Source of the DNA: Nitrospira sp.
Lineage (GTDB): Bacteria; Nitrospirota; Nitrospiria; Nitrospirales; Nitrospiraceae
Direction: 5' to 3'
Length of the DNA: 64,000 nt
Assembly (NCBI GenBank): GCA_021323395.1
Contig: JAJONL010000020.1
Location: forward strand, 1 to 64,000
Of this stretch, positions 55,586 to 64,000 are shown piece by piece; positions within the stretch are counted from its first letter, which is position 1, and every line of letters begins with the position of its first letter. The translations under genes and the position numbers were made by a program. The notes under the pieces were generated by a model, which made no database searches, was not told the origin of the DNA, and saw only the letters and a list, made by a program, of their open reading frames with translations.

Positions 55586-56284
55586 ATGATCAAATTGCTA
55601 CGTGAAGCAGCGCACGACTATCCCTGGTTCCTCAAGTCCATCATGGGCATTCTCGCCCTCGCTTTCGTCATTACCATGGGATGGTGGGGATTCGGCCAAC
55701 AGAGCGGCAATGTCGTCGCCTCCGTGGGGGACCAGTACGTCCCACTGGATGAATTCCGCCGCGCCTACGAAAACACCTATCGCTTCTACAAAGACAAGGG
55801 GCAAACGGATATTAAGGATGAATTCCTCAAACAATTTGTGCTCGAACAACTCATCGACAATCGCATGTGGCTGCATGTGGCCAAGGACATGGGCCTGACC
55901 GTTTCCGACGAAGATCTACGTAAGGCGATCATGCAGCGGACGGAGTTCCAAAAGAATGGAGCGTTCGACCCTGAAGCCTATCGCAGGCTGCTGGCAGCGA
56001 ATCGTTTGACCCCGTCTTCCTTTGAGGCCATGGAAGCGAAGGATATTCTGACGAACAAAGCCCGGTTGGTCGTCATGGACGCCGTGGCCCTCACGCCCTC
56101 TGAATATGCTGAGGCGCAGGCCCTCGTCACCCGCCAGGTGGAAACAGATCCCGCTAAGGCCGAAACAGCCAAGGAGCGGATTTTTCAGAGCTTCCTCTTT
56201 CAAAAGCAACAGCGGGCCTTAATGGCCTACAGCGAATCGATGAAAAGCAAAGTCCCCGTCAAGATTCACAAAGAGCTTATGTAG
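55586..56284 (+). CDS. SurA-N/PpiD-like anchored chaperone without PPIase domain
   Basis: A 232-residue protein with an N-terminal membrane anchor (YPWFLKSIMGILALAFVITMGWWGFG) and a SurA-N_3 chaperone domain (VVASVGDQYVPLDEFRRAYENTYRFYK, QFVLEQLIDNRMWLHVAKDMGLTVSDEDLRKAI). It resembles the PpiD N-terminus, but no parvulin (PPIase) domain follows; PpiD is usually about 620 residues. It is likely a periplasm-facing, membrane-bound chaperone. It ends convergent with queA and overlaps its stop by eight bases. Confidence 0.78.
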   Translation: MIKLLREAAHDYPWFLKSIMGILALAFVITMGWWGFGQQSGNVVASVGDQYVPLDEFRRAYENTYRFYKDKGQTDIKDEFLKQFVLEQLIDNRMWLHVAKDMGLTVSDEDLRKAIMQRTEFQKNGAFDPEAYRRLLAANRLTPSSFEAMEAKDILTNKARLVVMDAVALTPSEYAEAQALVTRQVETDPAKAETAKERIFQSFLFQKQQRALMAYSESMKSKVPVKIHKELM

Positions 56285-57317
56285 CGGCCGTCCATCCAGA
56301 CCCGATCAGCATCGCGTCCCCATAACTATAAAATCGGTACCGTTGGTTCACCGCCTCTTCGTAGGCGGCGCGAAGCGGGCCTATCCCCACGAAGGCCGAG
56401 ACCAGCATCAACAAGGTGGTTCGCGGCAGGTGAAAGTTCGTCAATAGCGTATCAACGATTTGGAACTTAAACCCTGGCGTGATGAACAGCTCGGCAGCCC
56501 CCTGAAATGGCATGATTTCACTTTTATTTCGCGCGGCGGTTTCGAGCGCGCGGACCACCGTCGTTCCCACCGCCACCACGCGATTCCCACGCTGCCGTAC
56601 AAGGCCAATCTGCTCCACCGTCTGAGCAGACACCTCGACCCGTTCGGCCAACATGCGGTGGTCTTCGATTCGCTCGCTTTTCACGCTTCGAAAGGTTCCG
56701 GGACCGACGTGCAGGGTGACCTGGGCCAATTCAATCCTCTGCGCCGCTAAGGCATCCACTAATTCACGCGTAAAGTGCAGCCCGGCAGTGGGTGCGGCAA
56801 TCGCGCCTTCGTGCTGAGCAAACATGGTTTGGTACCATCGCAGATCGTCCTGCGTAGGCGGGCGTTTGATATAGGGAGGGAGAGGCATGGTGCCGGCTGC
56901 CTGCATGAGATCGTGTACGCTGTTCACACCCGTGACCTTCAGCGTGGTTCGCGTCTGGCTCCGCTCCAGGATTTCGCCGATGCCGCCGTCCGGAAACTTC
57001 ACCATGGAGCCCGGACGATATCGCCCCCTGATAAGCACTTCCCAGACACCCTGTCCTAAATCTTGAACAAAGAGGAGGTCGATCGGTTTTCCTGTTGAAT
57101 GGATATGGGCCGGGACGCGCGCCGGCATGACCTTGGTATTATTCACCACTACCAGATCGCCCGGTTTCAGCAGCGTTGTCAGGTCCGCGACGTGACGGTG
57201 CATCCGTATGCCACTGGCGCGGTCGACGACCAGCATCCGCGCTCGGTCGCGGGGGATGACCGGCTGATCGGCCACCAAGGCGGGGTCAAATGGAAAATCG
57301 AACTCGCTGAGCAGCAT
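56277..57317 (-). CDS. queA: S-adenosylmethionine:tRNA ribosyltransferase-isomerase
   Basis: Transfers and rearranges the ribosyl part of SAM onto preQ1-tRNA in queuosine synthesis. The 346-residue protein has family strings FPFDPALVADQPVIPRDRARMLVVDR, APTAGLHFTRELVDAL and TLHVGPGTFRSVKSERIEDHRMLAERVEV, typical of QueA. It overlaps the upstream spoIID gene by one base. It ends the leu-asd-spoIID run. Confidence 0.95.
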   Translation of the reverse strand: MLLSEFDFPFDPALVADQPVIPRDRARMLVVDRASGIRMHRHVADLTTLLKPGDLVVVNNTKVMPARVPAHIHSTGKPIDLLFVQDLGQGVWEVLIRGRYRPGSMVKFPDGGIGEILERSQTRTTLKVTGVNSVHDLMQAAGTMPLPPYIKRPPTQDDLRWYQTMFAQHEGAIAAPTAGLHFTRELVDALAAQRIELAQVTLHVGPGTFRSVKSERIEDHRMLAERVEVSAQTVEQIGLVRQRGNRVVAVGTTVVRALETAARNKSEIMPFQGAAELFITPGFKFQIVDTLLTNFHLPRTTLLMLVSAFVGIGPLRAAYEEAVNQRYRFYSYGDAMLIGSGWTAAT

Positions 57318-58564
57318 CAGGGGGAAGGAATGGCCGGTGCCAGTAACTGCAAGAGGGCCGTGTTGTGCAATTCAGTCCCCGGATAGTAGTACTGGAGAAT
57401 GCTGGGATAGGAGTAGCCAAGCTCGGCCAATTCTTTGGCGCCCCATTGGCAAAGCCCGACTGCGTGGCCGGCCCCGTAGCCGGTGAACACCACTTCGGCC
57501 CCGATCGATTCGACCTCGAACTGAGTACTCGGAATGACTGTATAACCAACCGCCTTCCGCAGGTCTTCACCACGTAACACCGTCTCGCCGCCCGAATGCA
57601 AAATCCGCAGCCGCGCGACCCGGCCGGCCCGGCTATAGGCAATCGGGGTGATGGTCGCGATGGTCCCCACTGAAAATCCTTGGCGTCGCAGGTTCTGCTC
57701 CAGGTGATCCATCTTCACGTTGGCTTTCCATTGATAATAGGGGGACTCGATATCGAAGGGACATTCCACACCTTTGAGATAGGGCAGATCCTTATTCGCC
57801 CACACATTGACCGCATCTTCAGTCGGTCCGGCCGCGGTGGATGAAAAGGCAGCATAGATGGGCGCCCGCAGATGCGTCACCACAATGCCTCGGGTCGATT
57901 CTACGGCCTCTTCGACACGGTGATCCACACCAGAGCGCCCACGATAGACCTGGTCTTGAATGGTGGACATCACGTCATATTCCCGCGCCGCGCTCAGCAG
58001 CTTGTTATACAGCGCGTATGTCCGAGCCGCGACCGCCTGTACTTTCAACATTTCCGGATGCCAGGCGGAGCTTACCTCCGCAGGCACCACGCCCTTGACG
58101 TACTCTTCCAAATCAACCTGATTCACGACAGAGAGCGTGCGCCCTTTGCGAGACACTCTGACGGCTCCGCTCACCGAGAGCAGGGGACCCTGTGTAATCG
58201 CAACGCCGCCCGACGCCGACGATCCGGGTCGAGTTCCCGCGGTCTGCGTCATCCTCAGGGAAAGATGGCTCCGGAGAGGCCGAATAACCATCTGGCCCCC
58301 CACTATGCGTCGGTTATCAACCCGTAAACCGTCTCCTCGTGATGTGACATGGATGGGGGATCGAAAAATTTTCGTCTCACCCGCCTCGGTTGCGATCGCT
58401 ATATCTCCGTCGGCATTGACCTCCAGCAGGGCGACCTCTTGAGCTACCAAGACCCGAATGGATTCGGCGGACACTGGCTGCGCACAGGTCATAAAAACGA
58501 GAAAACCGCCTGCCATCATCGGCAACATGCTGGATAGGTATCGGGTCAGCGGCGAAAGAGCCAT
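57317..58564 (-). CDS. SpoIID/LytB-domain protein
   Basis: A 415-residue exported protein with a signal peptide and a SpoIID domain: LEEYVKGVVPAEVSSAWHPEMLKVQAVAARTYAL, then SSTAAGPTEDAVNVWANKDLPYLKGVECP and the C-terminal GYGAGHAVGLCQWGAKELAELGYSYPSILQYYYPGTEL. In sporulating bacteria the domain is a lytic transglycosylase that removes stem-stripped peptidoglycan; non-sporulators use it in cell-wall remodelling. Overlaps queA and the DUF2905 gene. Confidence 0.9.
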   Translation of the reverse strand: MALSPLTRYLSSMLPMMAGGFLVFMTCAQPVSAESIRVLVAQEVALLEVNADGDIAIATEAGETKIFRSPIHVTSRGDGLRVDNRRIVGGQMVIRPLRSHLSLRMTQTAGTRPGSSASGGVAITQGPLLSVSGAVRVSRKGRTLSVVNQVDLEEYVKGVVPAEVSSAWHPEMLKVQAVAARTYALYNKLLSAAREYDVMSTIQDQVYRGRSGVDHRVEEAVESTRGIVVTHLRAPIYAAFSSTAAGPTEDAVNVWANKDLPYLKGVECPFDIESPYYQWKANVKMDHLEQNLRRQGFSVGTIATITPIAYSRAGRVARLRILHSGGETVLRGEDLRKAVGYTVIPSTQFEVESIGAEVVFTGYGAGHAVGLCQWGAKELAELGYSYPSILQYYYPGTELHNTALLQLLAPAIPSP

Positions 58565-58800
58565 GAGAGGATGTACAAGACGAGACTCAACAGAATGCTG
58601 AACACGAGACTGGTCGCGATCGGGATATAGATACTGAACTGTTCTCGCCTAATCGAGAGATCGCCGGGTAGTTTACCAATCCAGCTCAATGCGAAACCGA
58701 AGGTTGGCCATCTCTCTACCAGCGTCAGAAGGCTCCCCACCGCCGCCACAATCAGCCCGACGATGATCAGCCCACGACCTACACCGTTCCACGATTCCAT
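58546..58800 (-). CDS. DUF2905 family membrane protein
   Basis: An 84-residue membrane protein with two spans (GLIIVGLIVAAVGSLLTLV and IPIATSLVFSILLSLVLYILSWLF) and the loop IGKLPGDLSIRREQFSIYIP, the DUF2905 signature. Function unknown. It overlaps the spoIID gene by 19 bases and lies three bases from asd, so it is cotranscribed. Confidence 0.85.
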   Translation of the reverse strand: MESWNGVGRGLIIVGLIVAAVGSLLTLVERWPTFGFALSWIGKLPGDLSIRREQFSIYIPIATSLVFSILLSLVLYILSWLFRR

Positions 58801-58803
58801 TCT

Positions 58804-59823
58804 TTATTCTATCAGACATTCAGCAATTTGAACGGCATTGAGGGCAGCACCCTTCCGGAGATTATCGCTCACGACCCAGAGATTCAATCCATTGGTAATG
58901 GACTCGTCCTCGCGGATCCGCCCCACATACACCTCGTCTTTGCCGGATACATCGAACGGCATGGGATAGAGCTTTTTCAGCGGGTCGTCATAGACGATGA
59001 CGCCTGGCATCTCTGCAAGGGCCGCCCGCGCATCATTCGCCTTGAGTGGCCGTTCCAGTTCGACATTGATGGCCTCAGAGTGGCATCGCAGCACCGGGAC
59101 CCGCACCGTAGTCGCCGTAACGCGCAAGGAGGGCATCTCCAGAATTTTTCTGGTCTCTCGAACGATCTTGATCTCTTCGGAGCAATCGCCGCCCTCGCCG
59201 AACGAGCCGACGGCCGGCAACAGGTTAAACGCGATTTGATAGGGATAGACCTGCACCTTCACGTCTTGAAAAGAGATCAAGGCCTTCGTTTGGTCGACCA
59301 ATTCATCCATGGCGGCAGATCCGGTGCCGGACACCGACTGGAAGGTCGTCACGACAACCCTCTTAATACCGGCCGCATCGCGAAGCGGCTTGAGCGCCAT
59401 GACGAGCGGTGTCGTCGTGCAGTTAGGAATGGCCACAATGCCGCGCTTCATCGATTGCAGTGCCGCAGCATTGACCTCTGGCACTACCAGCGGCACATCG
59501 GGATCCATCCGAAAGACCCCGCTATCATCGATGACAACCACCCCTGCCGCCCCCAAGCGCGCGCCATAGTCACGGCTGATGGCATCAGTCGCAGACACGA
59601 AGGCAATGTCCACCCCAGCAAAGGAAGAATCTTCCGTCAGTTCCTCCACCTTGTATTCTTTCCCCTGACAGGACAGCACCTCGCCCGCCGACCGTTTCGA
59701 CGAAAACAAGCGCAGCATTTCTAGGGGGAAGTTGCGTTCTTCCAGAATTTCGAGGCTTTCTTTCCCAACGGCCCCCGTGGCTCCCAGCACCGCCACCGTA
59801 TAGGCCTTTTTTTTCTTCAACAT
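58804..59823 (-). CDS. asd: Aspartate-semialdehyde dehydrogenase
   Basis: Reduces aspartyl phosphate to aspartate semialdehyde in lysine, threonine and methionine synthesis. The 339-residue protein has the NADP-binding VAVLGATGAVG, the active-site Cys in IPNCTTTPLVMAL and the downstream QIAFNLLPAVGSFGEGG and VPVLRCHSEAI strings. The start at 59823 (MLKKKKAYTV) lies behind AAGGACGG; six residues could be added upstream. Ten bases after the NHL gene. Confidence 0.95.
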   Translation of the reverse strand: MLKKKKAYTVAVLGATGAVGKESLEILEERNFPLEMLRLFSSKRSAGEVLSCQGKEYKVEELTEDSSFAGVDIAFVSATDAISRDYGARLGAAGVVVIDDSGVFRMDPDVPLVVPEVNAAALQSMKRGIVAIPNCTTTPLVMALKPLRDAAGIKRVVVTTFQSVSGTGSAAMDELVDQTKALISFQDVKVQVYPYQIAFNLLPAVGSFGEGGDCSEEIKIVRETRKILEMPSLRVTATTVRVPVLRCHSEAINVELERPLKANDARAALAEMPGVIVYDDPLKKLYPMPFDVSGKDEVYVGRIREDESITNGLNLWVVSDNLRKGAALNAVQIAECLIE

Positions 59824-59833
59824 GATGCCGTCC

Positions 59834-61045
59834 TTACGCACTCATCGACAGAGCTCTGATGCGGTGGTTGAATGTATCTGCGATGTAGATGGTCCCCCCG
59901 GAATCGACTGCCACTCCAAACGGATAATTGAGGCTCCCCGCCAACGCTTCGCCGCCGTCTCCGCCGAACTGCGCAACCCCCGTCCCTGCCAGGCGAGTGA
60001 TGGTCTTCAACCGGGGATCCCAGACTCGGATCAAGTGGCTGTCGGAATCCGTGAAGTACAATCTCTCATCGTGATCGACGGCGATCGCGGCAGGCCTGGA
60101 GAGACTCCGAGAACAGGGCTCATCTGCCCCTTGATAGCGGTATGTTCCTCCGTCGCCAGCCACGGTCGCAATCTGTCCGGACGCCGCATCGACGGATCGT
60201 ATCCGGCTGTTAAAGGTATCTGCGACGTACAGCCGTCCGTCGCTTGTCACGGCTACGCCGCTCGGTCCTGACAGGCTAGTTTTGTCAGCCGCCACGCCAT
60301 CGCCGCTATAGGCACCTGTCCCATCCCCTGCCACGGTGGTGATGACGCCGGTGGCGAACGGCACTCGACGCACACGATTGTTGCTCTGGTCGGCAATATA
60401 AAGGGCATCGTCACTGACAGCCAGACCGGTCGGTTCATTGAGCGCCGCAAGAGCCGCCGGACCGCCATCGCCTGAATAACGCGCCTGCCCGGTTCCTGCC
60501 ACGGTCGTGACCACTCCAGTCACAGCATCGACCCTCCTGACACGATGGTTCATCGTATCGGCGATAAAAAGATTTCCCAATCGGTCAACGGCCACGGCGC
60601 TCGGGAAATTCAATCTGGCTCGAAGGGCAGGGCCGCCATCGCCAGCGTCCTGCTCTACGGTGAGCCGACCCCCAGTGACATAGCGAACGGTCCCACTGAC
60701 ATCCGTGACCTGCGAGTAGGCCTTGGTCGCATCCGTCGAGGCGTCGGCAAAGGGGTCCTCGTTATCGGCTATGGGGACCGCCGCCACCGACTGCGATGAA
60801 CCCGATGCGGTCAGACGGCCGGGACAGACGCCGGCCACCGTGGTAATCACCCCCGTCGCCCGATCAACGCGCCGCACGACGTGATTTTCAGAGTCCGCGA
60901 TGTAGAGATTCCCGGCGTGATCTATGCAGAGACCCTTCGGCTCGTTGAGCGAAGCGGCTCGAGCCGGTCCACCGTCTCCGGCATAGCCGGGCTCGCCATT
61001 TCCTGCCACTGTCTCGATTTTTCCGGATTGCGTCGCGCGAGTCAT
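59834..61045 (-). CDS. NHL-repeat beta-propeller protein
   Basis: A 403-residue protein made of about six NHL repeats, each with the G-x-Y-(S/A)-GDGG-PA-x-A-x-L-x-x-P-x-G string, then a D-x-x-G-x-L-Y-I-A-D-x-x-N-H-R-(V/I)-R strand. It has no signal peptide in the called frame, so it appears cytoplasmic, although most such proteins are exported; a missed upstream start is possible. It lies between leuB (five bases) and asd (ten bases), a close fit, but no role in amino-acid synthesis is known. Confidence 0.85.
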   Translation of the reverse strand: MTRATQSGKIETVAGNGEPGYAGDGGPARAASLNEPKGLCIDHAGNLYIADSENHVVRRVDRATGVITTVAGVCPGRLTASGSSQSVAAVPIADNEDPFADASTDATKAYSQVTDVSGTVRYVTGGRLTVEQDAGDGGPALRARLNFPSAVAVDRLGNLFIADTMNHRVRRVDAVTGVVTTVAGTGQARYSGDGGPAALAALNEPTGLAVSDDALYIADQSNNRVRRVPFATGVITTVAGDGTGAYSGDGVAADKTSLSGPSGVAVTSDGRLYVADTFNSRIRSVDAASGQIATVAGDGGTYRYQGADEPCSRSLSRPAAIAVDHDERLYFTDSDSHLIRVWDPRLKTITRLAGTGVAQFGGDGGEALAGSLNYPFGVAVDSGGTIYIADTFNHRIRALSMSA

Positions 61046-61050
61046 GGTGG

Positions 61051-62127
61051 TCAGGCGGCGAGATTGCGCACAATGGCGTCGCCCATTTCGGTAGTGCCGA
61101 CCAGCTTCATCCCTTCGGCATGGATGTCTTTGGTACGAAGGCCCTGCTCAAGCGTTGTGACGATTGCCTGCTCGATCACTCTCGCTTCCTTTTCAAGCCC
61201 GAAGGCGTAGGACAGCATCATGGCAGCGGAAGCAATGGTCGCAATTGGATTGGCGATGTTTTTTCCGGCGATGTCAGGCGCGCTGCCGTGAATCGGCTCG
61301 AAGAGCCCCACCTTGGCACCGATGCTGGCGGAGGGTAACATACCGATCGACCCGGTCAACATCGCGGCTTCGTCGCTGAGGATATCGCCAAAAATATTGT
61401 TGCAGAGCAAGACGTCGAATTGCCGAGGATTGCGCACCAGCTGCATCGCACAGTTATCGACATAAATGTGGCTCAACGCCACATCCGCATAGCCTTTCTG
61501 CACCTCTGTCACCACCCGTCGCCAGAGTTCAGACGACTCCAGCACATTGGCCTTGTCCACCGAGGTGACTTTCTTCCGGCGCTTACGGGCCGCCTCAAAG
61601 GCCACGATAGCGATGCGGCGAATTTCCTCCGTCGTATACACTTCGGTGTTGAATCCACGTTCGCCGCCGCCGGACAATTTTTCGATTCCCTTGGGCTTGC
61701 CGAAGTAGATCCCTCCGGTCAACTCGCGGATCACCAGCATATCGATTCCTTCGATGACCTCTCGGCGGAGCGTGGAGGCATCGGCGAGCATGGGATAGAG
61801 CTTTGCGGGGCGCAAATTGGCATAGAGCCCGAGTTGTTCCCGCAAACCGAGTAAGGCCCGCTCCGGTCGAAGGCTGTATTCCAAGCTCTCCCATTTGGGA
61901 CCACCAACCGCTCCAAGCAGGACGGCGTCGCTTTGTTTCGCAATCGACAGCGTCTCCTGGGGCAACGGCACCCCGACTTTATCGATGGCATGGCCGCCGA
62001 CATCGCCGGCAACAAATTCGAAGTGATGGCCCTGGCGCTCGGCTACCGTCTTCAAAACCTTCACGGCTTCCGGAACAATTTCACGGCCGACTCCATCACC
62101 GGCCAAGACTGCAATTCTCGCTTTCAC
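61051..62127 (-). CDS. leuB: 3-isopropylmalate dehydrogenase
   Basis: Oxidatively decarboxylates 3-isopropylmalate in leucine synthesis. The 358-residue protein has [25 protein letters not shown] N-terminus, [13 protein letters not shown], the NAD/metal loop [52 protein letters not shown] and [17 protein letters not shown]. Metal Asp and substrate Tyr/Lys are in place. Cupin and leuA precede it on the same strand. Confidence 0.96.
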   Translation of the reverse strand: MKARIAVLAGDGVGREIVPEAVKVLKTVAERQGHHFEFVAGDVGGHAIDKVGVPLPQETLSIAKQSDAVLLGAVGGPKWESLEYSLRPERALLGLREQLGLYANLRPAKLYPMLADASTLRREVIEGIDMLVIRELTGGIYFGKPKGIEKLSGGGERGFNTEVYTTEEIRRIAIVAFEAARKRRKKVTSVDKANVLESSELWRRVVTEVQKGYADVALSHIYVDNCAMQLVRNPRQFDVLLCNNIFGDILSDEAAMLTGSIGMLPSASIGAKVGLFEPIHGSAPDIAGKNIANPIATIASAAMMLSYAFGLEKEARVIEQAIVTTLEQGLRTKDIHAEGMKLVGTTEMGDAIVRNLAA

Positions 62128-62147
62128 CTCTTCGTCTCTCCTCTCGG

Positions 62148-62510
62148 CTATTCAACGACTGCTTCGTCCGTCGCGGTCCAGGCTGGATCGACCAGACACA
62201 GAAATTCAATCGGAACCGTTCCGTCGTTCTCCAGCGCTTGCTTGGCCCCCGGGGGTACATAGACTACTGATCCTGCTTCCACCGCCAGTGACTCAGCCTC
62301 TACCTTCATGACGCCACGGCCAGCGATGAAATAGTACACCTCTGAAGATTTCAGACGGTGCCAGAGAGACTGCTTGCCCGGATCGAGAAATCCGTGCGCC
62401 AGGCTATAACCTAAGGCCAGGGATGCCTTCGCAGGGTGAAGCAGCTCCCGCAACCTCGTATGGTCTCCGGCCACAAATTCCGGACATCGTTGAAGATGCG
62501 TACTCAGCAT
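62148..62510 (-). CDS. Cupin-domain protein
   Basis: A 120-residue single-cupin protein: [38 protein letters not shown] (motif 1, with His-x5-E-like residues) and [28 protein letters not shown] (motif 2). Only one clear metal His is seen in motif 1 and none in motif 2, so metal binding is uncertain. It lies between leuA and leuB; other genomes also place small cupins here, but the role is unknown. Confidence 0.85.
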   Translation of the reverse strand: MLSTHLQRCPEFVAGDHTRLRELLHPAKASLALGYSLAHGFLDPGKQSLWHRLKSSEVYYFIAGRGVMKVEAESLAVEAGSVVYVPPGAKQALENDGTVPIEFLCLVDPAWTATDEAVVE

Positions 62511-62624
62511 TGAGCATCGTCCCGCGCCTGAACACTCGCGATGGGAGATAATGAGCGGCGTCGCTCAATCCACGCCGGCGCGGGGGCACCAGCGAGGACT
62601 GAGGAATCTACCCTGCTGCGCAGA

Positions 62625-64000
62625 TCAAATCAAGCTGACCTTCTGAATTCCCTCGGCCTGTTTCGAGGCGATATAGGCCAGCTTGTTGAGCGCATTCAGA
62701 TAGGCGCGCGCCGACGCCGTAATGATATCCGTATCAGCCCCATGGCCCGACACGGTTCGACCCTCTTCTTCCACCCGCACAGACACCTCGCCTTGTGCAT
62801 CCGTGCCACCGGTGATGGCATTGACCCCGAACATCAGCAGCTTGCTCTTCGTCTGAGTCATGGCGGCGATGGTTCGGTACACCGCGTCCACCGGCCCGTC
62901 ACCTGTCCCGCTCTGCGTCACCGACTTGCCGTCGATCTGCAACTCGACTGTAGCCTTGGGCACCATATTGGTCCCGCTTTCCACGTGAAACGACTTCAGA
63001 ATCATCCGCTCCGACATTTTGGCAACTTCTTCGGACACGATCACCTCGAGGTCTTCCTCGTAAATCTCTTTCTTTTGGTCCGCCAGCCGTTTGAACCGTT
63101 CAAACGCGTGGTTGACCTCTTCTTCTGTCAGCTTGTAGCCCAAGTCTTCCAGTCGTTGACGAAACGCGTGGCGTCCGGACAACTTACCCATCACCAGCTT
63201 GTTCTGCTCAAGGCCGATTGATTCCGGCCGCATGATCTCGTACGTCGTCTTATCCTTGAGCAAACCGTCCTGGTGAATGCCCGACGTATGCGCGAACGCA
63301 TTGGCGCCGACGATGGCCTTGTTCGGTTGGATGACCATGCCGGTGATCTTGCTCACGAGGCGGCTGGTTTTGGAGATCTCTTCGGTCGCGACCTTGGTAT
63401 CGGCCTCATACCAATCCTTGCGCGTTCGAAGACCCATCACGATCTCTTCGAGCGAGGTGTTCCCTGCCCGTTCACCGATACCATTGATCGTACATTCCAC
63501 TTGGCCGGCCCCTGCCATCACCGCAGCGAGACTATTGGCGACGGCCAGCCCCAAATCATTGTGACAATGGACCGAGATCACAGCTTGCCCGCTGTTCGAC
63601 ACCGTGTCCTTGATTCTCTTAATCAACCCACCGAATTCCTGAGGATTGGCATAACCCACGGTGTCCGGAATATTGACGGTTCCCGCCCCTGCCGCGATGA
63701 CCGCTTCAATCACCTCGCAGAGGTAGGCCGGATCAGACCGGCTGGCATCCATGGGAGAGAATTCGACATCCTCGACATAGGTGCGGGCCAATTGCACCAT
63801 CTCTACAGCGCGCCGCTTCGCTTCTTCCCGCGTCATGCGAAACTGATGCGTGAGGTGAATATCCGATGACGACAGAAAGGTATGGATGCGCACCTTTGGC
63901 GCGCCCTTCAATGCTTCATAGGCCCGCGTAATGTCCTCCGGCCTGGCCCGCGCAAGACTGCAGACCACCGGCCCCTCAACTTCCTGGGCGATTCGGCGCA
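62625..64000 (-). CDS. leuA: 2-isopropylmalate synthase (5' end cut by window edge)
   Basis: Condenses acetyl-CoA with 2-oxoisovalerate, the first step of leucine synthesis. The 3' 1.37 kb is present (about 458 residues, about 85 percent of a 510-residue enzyme). Visible parts: IHTFLSSSDIHLTHQFRMTREEA, VEFSPMDASRSDP, SVHCHNDLGLAVANSLA (metal histidines), GERAGNTSLEEIVM, and the C-terminal LeuA regulatory domain from about ESGTNMVPKATVELQI to the end. The missing N-terminus with the HxRD metal/substrate loop lies beyond 64000. Leucine feedback control of the C-terminal domain is expected. Confidence 0.94.
   Translation of the reverse strand, partial: RRIAQEVEGPVVCSLARARPEDITRAYEALKGAPKVRIHTFLSSSDIHLTHQFRMTREEAKRRAVEMVQLARTYVEDVEFSPMDASRSDPAYLCEVIEAVIAAGAGTVNIPDTVGYANPQEFGGLIKRIKDTVSNSGQAVISVHCHNDLGLAVANSLAAVMAGAGQVECTINGIGERAGNTSLEEIVMGLRTRKDWYEADTKVATEEISKTSRLVSKITGMVIQPNKAIVGANAFAHTSGIHQDGLLKDKTTYEIMRPESIGLEQNKLVMGKLSGRHAFRQRLEDLGYKLTEEEVNHAFERFKRLADQKKEIYEEDLEVIVSEEVAKMSERMILKSFHVESGTNMVPKATVELQIDGKSVTQSGTGDGPVDAVYRTIAAMTQTKSKLLMFGVNAITGGTDAQGEVSVRVEEEGRTVSGHGADTDIITASARAYLNALNKLAYIASKQAEGIQKVSLI

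Noticed and set aside
58828..59724. Plus-strand 298-codon frame opposite asd
   Set aside because: Shadow of asd, composition rich in His/Arg, no motif.

Overview
The window reads as a chromosomal segment of a Nitrospira-like bacterium (phylum Nitrospirota). This is inferred from GC-rich coding sequence, a Gram-negative envelope (lipoproteins, porin, TonB, MreBCD), a non-cysteine Thi4-type thiazole synthase instead of ThiG, paired bacterioferritins, and many small secreted or hypothetical proteins. No rRNA, tRNA, CRISPR array or intact transposase was seen.

Layout. (1) 1-4.7 kb is a gene-poor accessory stretch with small orphan proteins, a response-regulator relic, a triple direct repeat that may be an IS end, and a lipoprotein whose helix-hairpin-helix tail is cut off by a frameshift. 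(2) 4.9-11.2 kb holds core genes uppP, a DUF2024 gene, lspA-ileS and nadA, with two composite repeat elements. (3) 11.3-15.8 kb is a decayed island: a ParE-like toxin, a scrambled second toxin-antitoxin locus, a YajD-like HNH protein, a HicA/HicB-like pair, a frameshifted DUF2630 gene, a c-haem sensor-type protein and a broken AhpD-like gene. (4) 15.9-21.4 kb is thiamin and one-carbon related: promoter, TPP riboswitch, terminator, thiC, thi4, a TPR protein, a degenerate receiver and ygfZ, closed by a third composite repeat. (5) 21.4-30 kb is a mixed housekeeping and regulatory stretch: DMT exporter, O-methyltransferase, M32 carboxypeptidase, a NarL-type regulator, a receiver without its phospho-Asp and a Panacea-like protein.

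(6) 30-44 kb is the most coherent accessory unit, an iron-flavin island. It contains a Fur-family regulator, a ferric ABC importer (fbpABC), exbB-exbD-tonB, apbE (flavinyltransferase), a Com-like zinc-finger mini-protein, a porin, a lipoprotein, an FMN-binding protein with an ApbE target motif, a His-rich membrane protein, and two bacterioferritins with complementary active-site losses. Fur-box-like sites lie before the porin block and before the bacterioferritins. The set suggests outer-membrane entry, extracytoplasmic flavin redox chemistry, inner-membrane Fe(III) import and storage.

(7) 44-55 kb on the minus strand is topA, dprA, rng and the rod-shape cluster mreB-mreC-mreD-mrdA-rodA. mreB carries an internal deletion plus frameshift as sequenced. 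(8) 55-64 kb is an RDD protein, a SurA-N chaperone-like protein and, on the minus strand, a run from leuA (cut by the window edge) through a cupin, leuB, an NHL propeller, asd, DUF2905, a SpoIID-domain protein and queA.

Several genes carry frame-changing lesions. Most lie in the accessory first 16 kb, where decay is plausible. The mreB lesion is in a core gene and needs raw-read confirmation.
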